Assembly: GCA_037013495.1 (NCBI GenBank)
Contig: CM072810.1
Span: 23,691,343 to 23,755,342, forward strand
Length of the DNA stretch: 64,000 bases
Reading direction: 5' to 3'
Origin: Hippophae tibetana
Lineage: Eukaryota > Streptophyta > Magnoliopsida > Rosales > Elaeagnaceae
Every line of letters begins with the position of its first letter. Within the stretch, counting starts at the first letter, position 1. Both the position numbers and the translations under genes were made by a program. Under the pieces are notes generated by a model. The model did no database searches, was not told the origin of the DNA, and saw only the letters and a program-made list of their open reading frames with translations. Positions 47,687 through 58,510 of this stretch are shown piece by piece.

Positions 47687-50600
47687 TTGAAAGACCCTGG
47701 AAGTTTTATTATAAACATAACTATGGGGGATAGGAAGGTTGCTAAAGCAATGCTTGATTTAGGTGCTTGTATAAATTTGATGCCCTACTCTATATTCTTA
47801 CAACTCAATCTAGGGGATTTAAAACCCACAACTATGTCCCTTCAACTTGCAGATAGATCTCTTAAATATCCAGAGGGAATAGTTGAGGATGTTTTGGTAC
47901 AGGTAGACAAACTGATAATACCTGTTGACTTTGTGGTTCTGGATATGCAAGAAAATCCAGCATTGGACAGAGAGCACACAATATTGCTTGGTAGACCATT
48001 TATGGCAACTACTAAAACTATTATTGATGTCCAAGATGGAAATTTGACAATGACAGTCTTAGGAGAGACTGTTCATTTTAAAGTTTTTGATTCTTCACCT
48101 TTCCTTTCTATTTCTGCCATCGATGAAATATTCGATGTTGATCCTTTGGATAATCTTGTCCAAAACACCTTTTTCCGAACCAGAATAGAAGACAAGCTTG
48201 AAACCGTTCTTACACTTGAAAAGGTTGAAGAAGATTTAGATGAGGAAATAAAGGGGTACCTTGAACAACTAGACAATAATGAAGTGATGACAAAATCTAG
48301 TACACTTTTAAATCTACCCAGTTCTTCATCTATTAAAGAGGCCAATCCACCTGAACTTGAACTCAAAGACTTACCTGAGCACTTAAAATATGTGTTTTTG
48401 GGAGAAGGGGAAACTTATCCAGTGATAATTTCTTCAACCTTGACCAAACCACAAGAAAAGGAACTCATCAAAGTGCTTAAACAGTTTAAGAAATCTATAG
48501 GTTGGAGTATAGGGGATATAAGAGGCATTAGTCCAACAATGTGTATGCACAAGATCAACTTGGAGGACGGTGCTAAACCTGTACGAGAGGCCCAAAGAAG
48601 ACTAAACCCAAACATGCAAGAGGTAGTTAAGAAGGAAATTCTTAAATTATTAGAAGAAGGGATTATCTATCCTATTGCGGATAGTAAGTGGGTTAGTCCA
48701 GTGCATGTGGTACCAAAGAAATCTGGGATAACAGTTGTTAAGAATGACAAAAGTGAATTAGTGCCCACTAGAATAATCACTGGATGGAGAATGTGTATAG
48801 ATTTTAGGAAACTAAATTTATATACGAAAAAGGATCACTTTCCTCTTCCATTCATTGATCAAATGTTGGAAAGATTAGCTGGGCACGAATTTTACTGTTT
48901 TTTGGATGGACTGTCTGGATATTATCAAGTACCCATAGCACCAGAAGATCAGGAAAAGACCACATTTACATGTCCTTTTGGGACATTTGCTTTTCGCAGA
49001 ATGCCATTTGGGTTATGCAATGCCCCTACCACGTTCCAGAGATGCATGATATCCATTTTCTCGGACATGGTGGAAAAATTCATTGAGATTTTCATGGACG
49101 ATTTCTCTGTCTTTGGGAACTCATTTGATGATTGCTTACATAAATTGACTTTGGTTTTAGAAAGATGCATTGAATGCAATCTAACCCTTAGTTGGGAGAA
49201 AAGTCATTTTATGGTTCAACAAGGGATAGTTTTAGGACATATAATTTCAAACAAGGGTATTGAAGTTGATAAGGCAAAAGTTGAATTGATATCCAAACTA
49301 CCTCCCCCTACATCTGTGAAGGGGATAAGAAGCTTCTTGGGACATGCAGGATTCTACAGACGATTTATTAAAGATTTCTCTAAAATAAGTCGTCCATTAT
49401 GTAACTTGCTATCCAAAGATGCTGATTTTGATTTCAACAATGACTGCCTTACTTCCTTTAATACCTTGAAAGATAAACTCACATCTACCCCTGTTATAAT
49501 GGCACCAAACTGGTCTTTACCCTTTGAAATAATGTGTGACGCTTCTGATTATGCAATAGGAGCAGTCCTGGGACAAAGTGTGGATAAGCGTTTACATGTC
49601 ATCTACTATGCTAGCAAAACACTCAATGATGCCCAGATGAATTACACCACCACTGAAAAGGAATTCTTGGCTATAGTATTCTCTTTAGACAAATTTCGGT
49701 CTTATTTAGTAGGATCTAAAGTGATTGTGCATTCTGATCATGCTGCTTTAAGATACCTATTAAGTAAACCAAATGCCAAGCCAAGATTAATCAGGTGGGT
49801 CTTACTCTTACAAGAATTTGACCTAGAAATCAAGGATAAGAAAGGCAGTGAAAACTTAGTAGCTGACCATTTGTCTAGGTTAATTTCTGACTTTAATTCT
49901 CTTAAAGATGAGAGTAATGACGATATAGTTGAAACCTTTCCTGATGAACAGTTATTTTTCATAGGTCCGAACCCATGGTACGCTGATATTGTAAACTATC
50001 TTGCCACTGGTGTTTTGCGACCTAACACTTCATATCAGGAGAAGAAAAGGTTTTTTAAAACTATTAAGGACTATTTCTGGGATGACCCTTATTTATACAA
50101 GATTGGTCAAGATCAAGTCATCCGGAGATGTGTACCTGAAGAAGAACATAAGAGCATTCTGACTTTTTGTCATGAACTTCATTGTGGGGGTCATTTTGGA
50201 GGAGAAAAGACAGCCCGTAAGATATTACAGTCTGGATTCTTTTGGCCCACTCTTTTTAAAGATGCTCATATGTTTTGTGCACAATGTGATAGATGTCAAA
50301 GAACAGGAAACATAAGCAAAAGAGATGAAATGCCTTTGACATCTAATTTAGTTGTTGAACTCTTTGACGTATGGGGGATTGACTTTATGGGTCATTTTCC
50401 CCCATCTAATGGTTTTCAATACATTTTGGTTGCTGTGGATTATGTGTCCAAGTGGGTAGAAGCTATACCCACCAAAACCAATGATGCTAATGTTGTTGTG
50501 AAATTCTTGAAAGATTTCATATTCAGTAGGTTCGGAACGCCTAGAGCTATAATAAGTGATGGAGGTAGCCATTTTTGTAACAAACTCTTTGATGGAGTAC

Positions 50601-51262
50601 TAAACAAGTACAACATCACACATAAGGTAGCTACTCCATATCATCCTCAAACTTCCGGTTTAGTGGAAGTAAGTAATAGGCAAATTAAGGGAATACTGGA
50701 ACGCACTGTGCGTCCCTCAAGGAAGGATTGGGCATTTAAGTTAAATGATGCCTTATGGGCATACCGCACCGCTTACAAAACACCTATTGGGATGAGCCCT
50801 TACCGGTTAATCTTTGGGAAAGCGTGCCACCTTCCAGTTGAACTTGAACACAAGGCTTATTGGGCAATTAAAGAGCTAAACATGGATTTAGATAAAGCAG
50901 GTGAAAAACGAGTACTCCAGCTTCATGAGTTGGAAGAAATTAGGAATGAAGCCTATGAGAATGCCAAATTATACAAGGAGCGTACTAAGCGCTATCATGA
51001 CAAGAGGCTAGTTCCTAAAACTTTTCACCCTGGAATGAAAGTTCTTTTATTTAACTCTCGTTTGAGATTGTTTCCAGGAAAGCTAAGATCAAGATGGGAT
51101 GGACCATTCAAAATAGTTCAGGTATCTGAACATGGAGTGGTAGAACTATTGGACTCCAAGACACAAAAAACGTTCAAAGTTAATGGCCATCGTGTCAAGC
51201 CTTATGTGGAAGAACCAAACAACATTGCTGAAATGGATTGCATTTGGCTGAGTAACCCTTAG
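47687..51262 (+). CDS. pol: pol polyprotein: protease, reverse transcriptase, RNase H, integrase
   Basis: The 1,191-residue frame carries the enzymes for reverse transcription and integration. An aspartic protease with DLGA at about residue 24 and a flap-end ILLGRPF near 100 comes first. The reverse transcriptase spans about 300-560, with MCIDFRKLN near 369, LDGLSGYYQ and the catalytic FMDDF near 470. RNase H follows, with CDAS near 617 and [11 protein letters not shown] near 682. Integrase has an HHCC zinc-binding region around 825-870 ([11 protein letters not shown]) and a DDE core with GIDFMG near 897, SDGGSHF near 958 and [10 protein letters not shown] near 993. The C-terminal part contains SRWDGPFKI and VNGHRVKPY. 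The tail motif [16 protein letters not shown] places it in the Athila lineage. The frame shown begins within the gag-protease region, so its first Met is not a natural start. It belongs to a fossil element. Confidence 0.93.
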   Translation: MKDPGSFIINITMGDRKVAKAMLDLGACINLMPYSIFLQLNLGDLKPTTMSLQLADRSLKYPEGIVEDVLVQVDKLIIPVDFVVLDMQENPALDREHTILLGRPFMATTKTIIDVQDGNLTMTVLGETVHFKVFDSSPFLSISAIDEIFDVDPLDNLVQNTFFRTRIEDKLETVLTLEKVEEDLDEEIKGYLEQLDNNEVMTKSSTLLNLPSSSSIKEANPPELELKDLPEHLKYVFLGEGETYPVIISSTLTKPQEKELIKVLKQFKKSIGWSIGDIRGISPTMCMHKINLEDGAKPVREAQRRLNPNMQEVVKKEILKLLEEGIIYPIADSKWVSPVHVVPKKSGITVVKNDKSELVPTRIITGWRMCIDFRKLNLYTKKDHFPLPFIDQMLERLAGHEFYCFLDGLSGYYQVPIAPEDQEKTTFTCPFGTFAFRRMPFGLCNAPTTFQRCMISIFSDMVEKFIEIFMDDFSVFGNSFDDCLHKLTLVLERCIECNLTLSWEKSHFMVQQGIVLGHIISNKGIEVDKAKVELISKLPPPTSVKGIRSFLGHAGFYRRFIKDFSKISRPLCNLLSKDADFDFNNDCLTSFNTLKDKLTSTPVIMAPNWSLPFEIMCDASDYAIGAVLGQSVDKRLHVIYYASKTLNDAQMNYTTTEKEFLAIVFSLDKFRSYLVGSKVIVHSDHAALRYLLSKPNAKPRLIRWVLLLQEFDLEIKDKKGSENLVADHLSRLISDFNSLKDESNDDIVETFPDEQLFFIGPNPWYADIVNYLATGVLRPNTSYQEKKRFFKTIKDYFWDDPYLYKIGQDQVIRRCVPEEEHKSILTFCHELHCGGHFGGEKTARKILQSGFFWPTLFKDAHMFCAQCDRCQRTGNISKRDEMPLTSNLVVELFDVWGIDFMGHFPPSNGFQYILVAVDYVSKWVEAIPTKTNDANVVVKFLKDFIFSRFGTPRAIISDGGSHFCNKLFDGVLNKYNITHKVATPYHPQTSGLVEVSNRQIKGILERTVRPSRKDWAFKLNDALWAYRTAYKTPIGMSPYRLIFGKACHLPVELEHKAYWAIKELNMDLDKAGEKRVLQLHELEEIRNEAYENAKLYKERTKRYHDKRLVPKTFHPGMKVLLFNSRLRLFPGKLRSRWDGPFKIVQVSEHGVVELLDSKTQKTFKVNGHRVKPYVEEPNNIAEMDCIWLSNP

Positions 51263-51274
51263 CACCAAAAAGAT

Positions 51275-51322
51275 ACGTCTTGCTAAGACGTTAAACTAAG
51301 CGCTGGATGGGAGGCAACTCAT
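51275..51322 (+). other. Stem-loop module after pol
   Basis: ACGTCTT (51,275-51,281) and AAGACGT (51,285-51,291) form a 7-bp stem with a 3-base loop. It is followed by GATGGGAGGCAACTCATC, a second weak hairpin. A hairpin followed by GGGAGGCAACCCA-like sequence is, from memory, a recurring feature downstream of pol in Athila-type elements. A related module follows the first gag at 45,811. Confidence 0.7.
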
Positions 51323-51581
51323 CATGTTAAGTAATTTTTTGTTATTTGTTTTATTTACTTAATATTATTGTTTATTTTAGTTTACTTGTATGTGAATAAT
51401 TTTTAAATTTGTTAAAACTAAAATATTTGTTGAGATGTTAGAAGTTCACAGCGATCTGTCTGTATACACTTTAATGATGAATATGATGGATGCACCTGCA
51501 TTTCTTCATTACTACTTACACATTCTCAAGAAATAGGTAATCTTTCTCCTCTTTTCTCTTTATCTTTAATTTGCAGTTGTT

Positions 51582-51620
51582 ACATTGAGGACAATGTAAG
51601 TTCTAGGTTGGGGGTGGTGA
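51582..51620 (+). other. Internal polypurine-like motif with adjoining hairpin
   Basis: ACATTGAGGACAATGT (51,582-51,597) is a hairpin with 6-bp arms. Eight bases later comes GGTTGGGGGTGGTGA (51,606-51,620), which closely resembles the terminal GGTTGGGGGTTGTGATGA at the 3' LTR junction. Athila-type elements are known to carry such an internal polypurine tract, which could serve as a second priming site for plus-strand DNA. Confidence 0.7.
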
Positions 51621-52989
51621 AAAGTTACCATGCTTAATAAAACAATAAAAATAAAAAAATAAAAAAAATTCTCACAAAAATTTATCATTTCTTTAAATCA
51701 AATTTAAGTAAATAGTTAAGTCTTTGGTACTGTTAGATTAATTTTTGAAAACATATCATGAAATATTGTGTAATTATTTTTGATAATTAGTTAGTTTTTG
51801 TCATAACTAGTATTTCTTGATAAAATGTGGAAATTATATTAAACCCAAAATCGGTGTTTATGAATTTTTTTTAGTGGAGACTACCCTTGTGAGATATAAT
51901 TTGAGCCTAAATTCTTTTATTCAGAGTGAAATATATATTTTTTCTACTCCAAACACATTTCTTATTTATTCAAAAGTTTAGATGATCTCTATAGGTATTA
52001 GCATTGAATGTATGAATTTTTTTCTCATCTTAATAGAGTATCATATATTTTTGATTATTATTTTTGTTTAGATTAAACGATTTGAGTAGAAATGGATAGT
52101 ATATGCTTATATCTCATTCATGCATGACTGCTACAAAAACAAAAAGACATATATGGGGTTACCTAAACCAAGCTCAAACAGAAAAGCCACAAAATTAACC
52201 ACTCACCAAAATCCAAAAAAATGTACAATCTGTACATGGGTTGACTCTCTAAAAAATACATATATATAAAAAAAAATGTATAGAGAGATAAAAAATAGTA
52301 TCATCTACATACTATGACCCACATTGCCAACAAAGTTGTGAGTAAAAGGTTAAATACAAAAGAAATATATAGGAAGTAATTCCCTAAAAAGTCATTGCAA
52401 TTTCTTCATTTATAAAAAGCATATATCTTGAAATTCTTTCTTAATGAGTTTGATTTATGCATGAAAATAATTTTTGTATATGATATCTTTATAATTTATA
52501 CATTCGATTCCTTTCATGAGATCAATGTTAAAATAACACTTTGAGCCTTTATTCTTTATACATATGCGAACATATTAGTTCATTTCTATACATCAACTCT
52601 TTCGCATATAAATTAGTATGAGTGTTTAAACCCATAGGATTCAGTGCCTTGAGAGTATTGACTTGTGAGGAATAGAGTCGAAGCGAATTCTGATTCATGA
52701 CACTGAAATTGGGTAAAATTAAATTGATACATTTTTGAAATGAAATATGAAAATGATTTTCGACTAATTATTATAATAAAATCATGATTGTTTAAAGAGA
52801 TTAAAATAACTTATGCTTGAGATTTCAATTATGATCTTAAAAGAGATTAAAAAGTATGAGATATTTTTGTGATATGTTGTTTTCTTTTTAAATTAATTTT
52901 TGATTGTGTTGTAATTTTAATTTTTGTTTTGATTGTTTTTCTTTTTACATTTAGTTCAATGTTTGTGGGTATCATTACTGAAAACCCTC

Positions 52990-53136
52990 ACGAGACTCAA
53001 ACTCGTCCACTAGGGCAACCTAGGGGTTTAACGGCTTGTTGCATAGGCTAAATGCAACCGTTTCAATCCACGAAAGTGATTTAGGATAGTTTAATTTTTA
53101 GCTTTTATCGCTTCTCTTGCTAAGAGACTAGCAAGA
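52990..53136 (+). other. Hairpin cluster upstream of the terminal polypurine tract
   Basis: Three inverted repeats lie close together: ACGAG/CTCGT (52,990-52,994 and 53,002-53,006), GTTGCAT/ATGCAAC (53,038-53,044 and 53,052-53,058), and TCTTGCTA/TAGCAAGA (53,115-53,122 and 53,129-53,136). The last ends only a few bases before the G-rich priming tract. Confidence 0.7.
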
Positions 53137-53140
53137 AGCT

Positions 53141-53152
53141 GGTTGGGGGTTG
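53141..53152 (+). other. Terminal polypurine tract (plus-strand primer)
   Basis: GGTTGGGGGTTG directly abuts the TGATGA start of the 3' LTR. A G-rich tract at this place is the expected plus-strand primer. The TTGGGGGT form, interrupted by T, is usual for Athila-type elements. Confidence 0.8.
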
Positions 53153-53565
53153 TGATGAGTGCTCAAAAAGCACTAAAATAACCATGATTTTATGTACCTT
53201 AATTGATTAAAAATACATATATTTATATGTTTTATCATATATTTATATAAATTTGTCTTTTTCGGAATCACGGGTATTTTTATTGTTTTTCAGGTATTTT
53301 GGCTTAAAAACGCAATGTAAAGACTCAAAGAGGAATATTTGAAGCAATACATCACAAATATATCAACAAATAAGTGAGAAAAGGTCAACAAACATGGAAA
53401 CATCGGACGAAATGGGTCGAAAAGGTCAAAAATGTCAAAAAGACGGAAATTGCGCGCCGCAGCCCAGCCGTGCGCGCAGCCCAGCGCGCGCGCGCAGCGC
53501 CCCAGCAGCCCCCCTCCGCGCGCCCAACGCGTTTTCGCTCCATTTTTCATGTGCAGCCGCCCCTG

Positions 53566-53584
53566 TGACGTCATGCTGACGTCA
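53566..53584 (+). promoter_or_regulatory. Tandem TGACGTCA sites, 3' LTR
   Basis: The two TGACGTCA palindromes are unchanged from the 5' LTR (53,566-53,573 and 53,577-53,584). The upstream G-box is not kept in this copy, where the sequence reads CATGTG. Confidence 0.7.
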
Positions 53585-53674
53585 TTGATGACATCAACAA
53601 TTCCAATACGCGTTTTTACATTTTTTAATATTTTTTTAACATTTTTTTACTCATTTTTTCTCTCCATCCTCACC

Positions 53675-53682
53675 TATAAATA
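53675..53682 (+). promoter_or_regulatory. TATA box of the 3' LTR
   Basis: TATAAATA in the same context as in the 5' LTR. From this LTR a transcript would run rightward into the satellite array. Confidence 0.75.
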
Positions 53683-55087
53683 CCCCCCTTCCCTTCACTT
53701 CAAAACACACCTTCAAAACTCACTTCTCTCTTCTTTCTTTCTCTCATTTCTTAGTTTTTAGTTTCTCTTAGTTTCTTTCTTAGTTTCTAAGCTTTTCTTA
53801 GTTTTTCTCTTAGTTTTTAGTTCAATTCTCTTAGGTTTAGTGTTCTTCTCTTTTTGAGAGGAACTTGTAATGTTTTTGTAATAATTTAGATTTTTGATTC
53901 AATATATGGAAGTGCAAATTCCGCTCGGAGGTTTTCTAGCTACGGGAATAGCGTCAAAGTTCTGTAAGGATTTTATTTTCTTTACAGTTATTTTTATGCT
54001 TTATTCTTACATGTTATATTAAACTTGTCTGTGGTTAAATTTAACTATGCTGGCTGTTTAGTAAATATGATGTAATAATGACGTTGTTATGCTTGCGAAA
54101 TATTAAATAGGTAAAAATCTCTAAAATGAATTGATTTTGTTTTTATTCAAGATTTTATATTAAGAATGTTAGAGAGAAATATATTATTTTTCATTACAAA
54201 CTTAAACCCGAAAATTAGATTTTAAGGTTTAGTTATCCGGTCTAATTTAGAGTAGTGCTCTTTTATTTGTTGGTACAATCGCCCGGTAGTTAGAGTGAGA
54301 CTCTATTTCAAAAGTTTTAATAAGAATTATTATGTGAAAATGTATTGACAACATGTTTTCAATAGTGGTTTTAAAACTTGAAAGTGAGTACTCGGATAAT
54401 TAAATTCTTAAGTTTAATTTGGACACCTTGAATAATGTTTAAATTGTCTAACCCCACCAAAGGTGGCATTTAAATGGTTCATTTTCAATCTCTTAGAAAA
54501 AGGAATTAATTTAATTAAGCATATTAGTTATCAACCCCACCCATAGGTGTTAATTGATTTGTTTAGTTAACAAAGAATATCTAACCCCACCAAAGGTGGT
54601 ATTTATATAAAAAAGAGAGAATCAATAAAATATCAATTTATATCTTTAATAACCTAGTTAATATGAGCAAGCATAATTAATTTAGTTATTACATCCATAA
54701 ATACTCTGCTAATATAAATGATAAAAATTTGCATGAATATTTATTGAATCCGTATATATGTTTATTTTTAGATAATTATTTATTGAATTTGTATCTATGT
54801 TTATTTTTATGTTATTAGATTATATTTAATTAATCTGTATATATGTTTATTTTAAGTCATTAGATTAGGAACACAAAAACCAAACTATCGTGACAGGATG
54901 TTTAGGATTTAATTTCGTTTTTAAAAGTTTGAATAATAAACTAAAAACCACATACATTCCTTCCTTAGATCGACCTTGGGAGTATACTTATCATTTTCTT
55001 CGAAATGATTCGTGCACTTGCGAGAGTTTTATAAATATTAAAACCAAAGTATTTGCGGGAATCGGCGATGCCGGTTTTCGTTCATCA

Positions 55088-55092
55088 GATAG
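55088..55092. repeat. Target-site duplication, right copy (GATAG)
   Basis: GATAG follows the TCATCA end of the element, and the satellite resumes without a gap (CTATCATCTTGG). Together with the left copy it marks a simple integration event. Confidence 0.95.
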
Positions 55093-55547
55093 CTATCATC
55101 TTGGAAACAAGTGATGCAGTTCGAATAATTTCCCAACTGATTCATTTAACAGTAAGTGCACAGGCCTTGTATATGGATTTAGCCAAGGTAACAATGGCTT
55201 GAATGATATAGAGTGCAAAATTTCTGTTCACCTACATATTTCTAGATTTATTTATTTTTGATCAAATGCCTATATGAGTGGTCTCCAAAATGTTTCAAGT
55301 TGCTTGGAAGAAATAAACCGGTAAATTCATTGAAATAATCTTTTTAGAGCTCGGATTACCTTTTTTTTAAAACCTAAAAAAATGGTTTATTCTTTCTATG
55401 AAATTTAGTAAATCTCTGGCAAAGTATAGATATTTTCTCTTCATTGGTATTAGATTCATCATTTGTCACAATTGTGTCAAAAATAGCTTCACTCAGACCA
55501 CTATACTTGATGTCAATAAAGTCAAGCTCTTCCCGTCTGCGAAAGTG
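55088..55547 (+). repeat. Shortened satellite monomer next to the retroelement
   Basis: The distance between successive GATAG palindromes is 460 bp here instead of ~591. About 131 bp are missing near 55,202, where GGCTTGA joins directly to ATGATATAGAGTGC. The normal unit has the GTAGGCTAACAACGATTTTC to CATCCTCTTGC segment between them. It is the only clearly truncated unit I found. Confidence 0.88.
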
Positions 55548-56249
55548 GATAGCTATCATCTTGCAAACAAGTGATGCAGTTGGAATAATTTGCCAACTGA
55601 TTCATTTAATAGTAAGTTCACTGGCCTTGTATATGGATTTAGGCAAGGTAACTATGGCATGAAAATGATAATGTAGGCTAACAACGATTTTCTCAATCTA
55701 CTATTTTCCAAATAAATGCATCCAAATTTTACGAGTAGAAGATAATGTTTGAAAAACCTACATAGAATTTGTGCAAGGTTCCATCCTCTTGCATGATATA
55801 GGGTGCAAAATTTCTGTTCACCTACATATTTCTAGATTTATTTATTTTTGCTCAAATGCCTATATGAGTGGTCTCCAAAATGTTTCAAGTTGCTTGGAAG
55901 AAATAAAACGGTAAATTCATTGAAATAATCATTTTAGAACTCGGATTACCTTTTTTTTAAATCCTAAAAAAAAGGTTTATTCTTTCTAAGAAATTGAGTA
56001 AATCTCTCGCAAAGTATAGATATTTTCTTTTCATTGGTATTAGATTCATAATTTGACACAATTGTGTAAAAAATCGCTTCATTCAGACCATTATACTTGA
56101 TGTCAATCAAGTCAAGCTCTTTCCGTCTGCGAAAGTGGATAGCTATCATCTTGGAAACAAGTGATGCAGTTCGAATAATTTCCCAACTGATTCATTTAAC
56201 AGTAAGTGCACAGGCCTTGTATATGGATTTAGCCAAGGTAACAATGGCT

Positions 56250-58510
56250 TGAAAATGATAATGTAGGCTAACAACGATTTTCTCAATCTACTTTTTTCCC
56301 AAATAAGTGCATGCAAATTTTATGAGTAGTTGATATTGTTTGAAAAACCTGCATAGAATTTGTGCAAGGTTTCATCCTCTTGCATGATATAGAGTGCAAA
56401 ATTTCTGTTCACCTACATATTTCTAGATTTATTTATTTTTGCTCAAATGCCTATATGAGTGGTCTCCAAAATGTTTCAAGTTGCTTGGAAGAAATAAAAC
56501 GGTAAATTCATTGAAATAATCATTTTAGAACTCGGATTACCTTTTTTTTAAATCCTAAAAAAAGCTTTATTCTTTCTAAGAAATTGAGTAAATCTCTCGC
56601 AAAGTATAGATATTTTCTCTTCATTGGTATTAGATTCATAATTTGACACAATTGTGTAAAAAATCGCTTCACTCAGACCATTATAATTGATGTCAATCAA
56701 GTCAAGCTCTTTCCGTCTACGAAAGTGGATAGCTATCATCTTGGAAACAAGTGATGCAGTTCGAATAATTTCCCAACTGATTCATTTAACAGTAAGTGCA
56801 CAGGCCTTGTATATGGATTTAGCCAAGGTAACAATGGCTTGAAAATGATAATGTACGCTAACAACAATTTTCTCAATCTACTTTTTTCCCAAATATGTGC
56901 ATCCAAATTTTACGAGTAGTTGATAATGTTTGAAAAACCAGCATAGAATTTGTGCAAAGTTTCATCCTCTTGCATGATATAGAGTGCAAAATTTCTGTTC
57001 ACCTACATATTTCTAGATTTATTTATTTTTGATCAAATGCCTATATGAGTGGTCTCCAAAATGTTTCATGTTGCTTGGAAGAAATAAAACGGTAAATTCA
57101 TTGAAATAATCATTTTAGAACTCGGATTACCTTTTTTCAAAATCGTAAAAAAAAGGTTTCTTCTTTCTAAGAAATTGAGTAAATCTCTCGCAAAGTATAG
57201 ATATTTTCTTTTCATTGGTATTAGATTCATAATTTGACACAATTGTGTAAAAAATCGCTTCATTCAGACCATTATACTTGATGTCAATCAAGTCAAGCTC
57301 TTTCCGTCTGCGAAAGTGGATAGCTATCATCTTGGAAACAAGTGATGCAGTTCGAATAATTTCCCAACTGATTCATTTAACAGTAAGTGCACAGGCCTTG
57401 TATATGGATTTAGCCAAGGTAACAATGGCTTGAAAATGATAATGTAGGCTAACAACGATTTTCTCAATCTACTTTTTTCCCAAATAAGTGCATGCAAATT
57501 TTATGAGTAGTTGATATTGTTTGAAAAACCTGCATAGAATTTGTGCAAGGTTTCATCCTCTTGCATGATATAGAGTGCAAAATTTCTGTTCACCTACATA
57601 TTTCTAGATTTATTTATTTTTGCTCAAATGCCTATATGAGTGGTCTCCAAAATGTTTCAAGTTGCTTGGAAGAAATAAAACGGTAAATTCATTGAAATAA
57701 TCATTTTAGAACTCGGATTACCTTTTTTTTAAATCCTAAAAAAAGCTTTATTCTTTCTAAGAAATTGAGTAAATCTCTCGCAAAGTATAGATATTTTCTC
57801 TTCATTGGTATTAGATTCATAATTTGACACAATTGTGTAAAAAATCGCTTCACTCAGACCATTATAATTGATGTCAATCAAGTCAAGCTCTTTCCGTCTA
57901 CGAAAGTGGATAGCTATCATCTTGGAAACAAGTGATGCAGTTCGAATAATTTCCCAACTGATTCATTTAACAGTAAGTGCACAGGCCTTGTATATGGATT
58001 TAGCCAAGGTAACAATGGCTTGAAAATGATAATGTACGCTAACAACGATTTTCTCAATCTACTTTTTTCCCAAATATGTGCATCCAAATTTTACGAGTAG
58101 TTGATAATGTTTGAAAAACCAGCATAGAATTTGTGCAAAGTTTCATCCTCTTGCATGATATAGAGTGCAAAATTTCTGTTCACCTACATATTTCTAGATT
58201 TATTTATTTTTGATCAAATGCCTATATGAGTGGTCTCCAAAATGTTTCATGTTGCTTGGAAGAAATAAAACGGTAAATTCATTGAAATAATCATTTTAGA
58301 ACTCGGATTACCTTTTTTCAAAATCGTAAAAAAAAGGTTTCTTCTTTCTAAGAAATTGAGTAAATCTCTGGCAAAGTATAGATATTTTCTCTTCATTGGT
58401 ATTAGATTCATAATTTGACACAATTGTGTAAAAAATAGCTTCACTCAGACCATTATACTTGATGTCAATCAAGTCAAGCTCTTTCCGTCTGCGAAAGTGG
58501 ATAGCTATCA
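56250..58510 (+). repeat. 2-mer higher-order repeat, period 1,181 bp
   Basis: The variant GTGCATGCAAATTTTATG recurs with its ATGCAA at 56,311 and 57,492 (1,181 bp, two units). A GATCAAATGCC/TTTCATGTTGC unit alternates with a GCTCAAATGCC/TTTCAAGTTGC unit, so the dimer is visible from class markers alone. Limits are approximate. Confidence 0.85.

Larger units (their letters stand above)
51263..53152 (+). other. Non-coding region between pol and the 3' LTR
   Basis: About 1.9 kb with no reading frame beyond ~60 codons, mostly AT-rich. Many Athila relatives carry an envelope-like frame here; none is recognisable. The segment holds a stem-loop module right after pol, an internal polypurine-like motif near 51,606, and a cluster of hairpins just before the terminal polypurine tract. 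Confidence 0.85.
41895..55087 (+). mobile_element. Athila/Cyclops-like Ty3/Gypsy LTR retrotransposon
   Basis: The element is 13.2 kb, has long LTRs, starts with TGATGA, ends with TCATCA and is bordered by a 5-bp duplication GATAG. A tRNA-Asp primer site follows the 5' LTR. The domain order protease, reverse transcriptase, RNase H, integrase is the Ty3/Gypsy order. [25 protein letters not shown] and the gag tail motif TLRSGK are typical of the Athila lineage. Two gag-like regions precede pol, which is unusual. No envelope-like reading frame is seen after pol. It is a fossil: it is broken, with at least two breaks visible in the coding part, and the two LTRs differ in length. By eye I count about 12 substitutions over ~1.7 kb of aligned LTR (~0.7%). 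At the commonly used grass rate of 1.3e-8 per site per year this gives roughly 0.3 million years; the rate for this host is unknown. Confidence 0.95.
53153..55087 (+). repeat. 3' LTR
   Basis: This 1,935-bp LTR begins TGATGA and ends TCATCA, giving a 6-bp terminal inverted repeat, and is followed by the GATAG duplication. It repeats the GC-rich block, bZIP sites, TATA box, CT-rich leader and the CCACC/GGTGG hairpins of the 5' copy. About a dozen substitutions separate the aligned parts, mostly C/T and A/G changes at CG-rich sites. Confidence 0.93.

Noticed and set aside
52869-53051. Possible small envelope-like or membrane protein frame after pol
   Set aside because: Only 60 codons, hydrophobic because of T-rich DNA, and overlapping hairpin-rich non-coding sequence.
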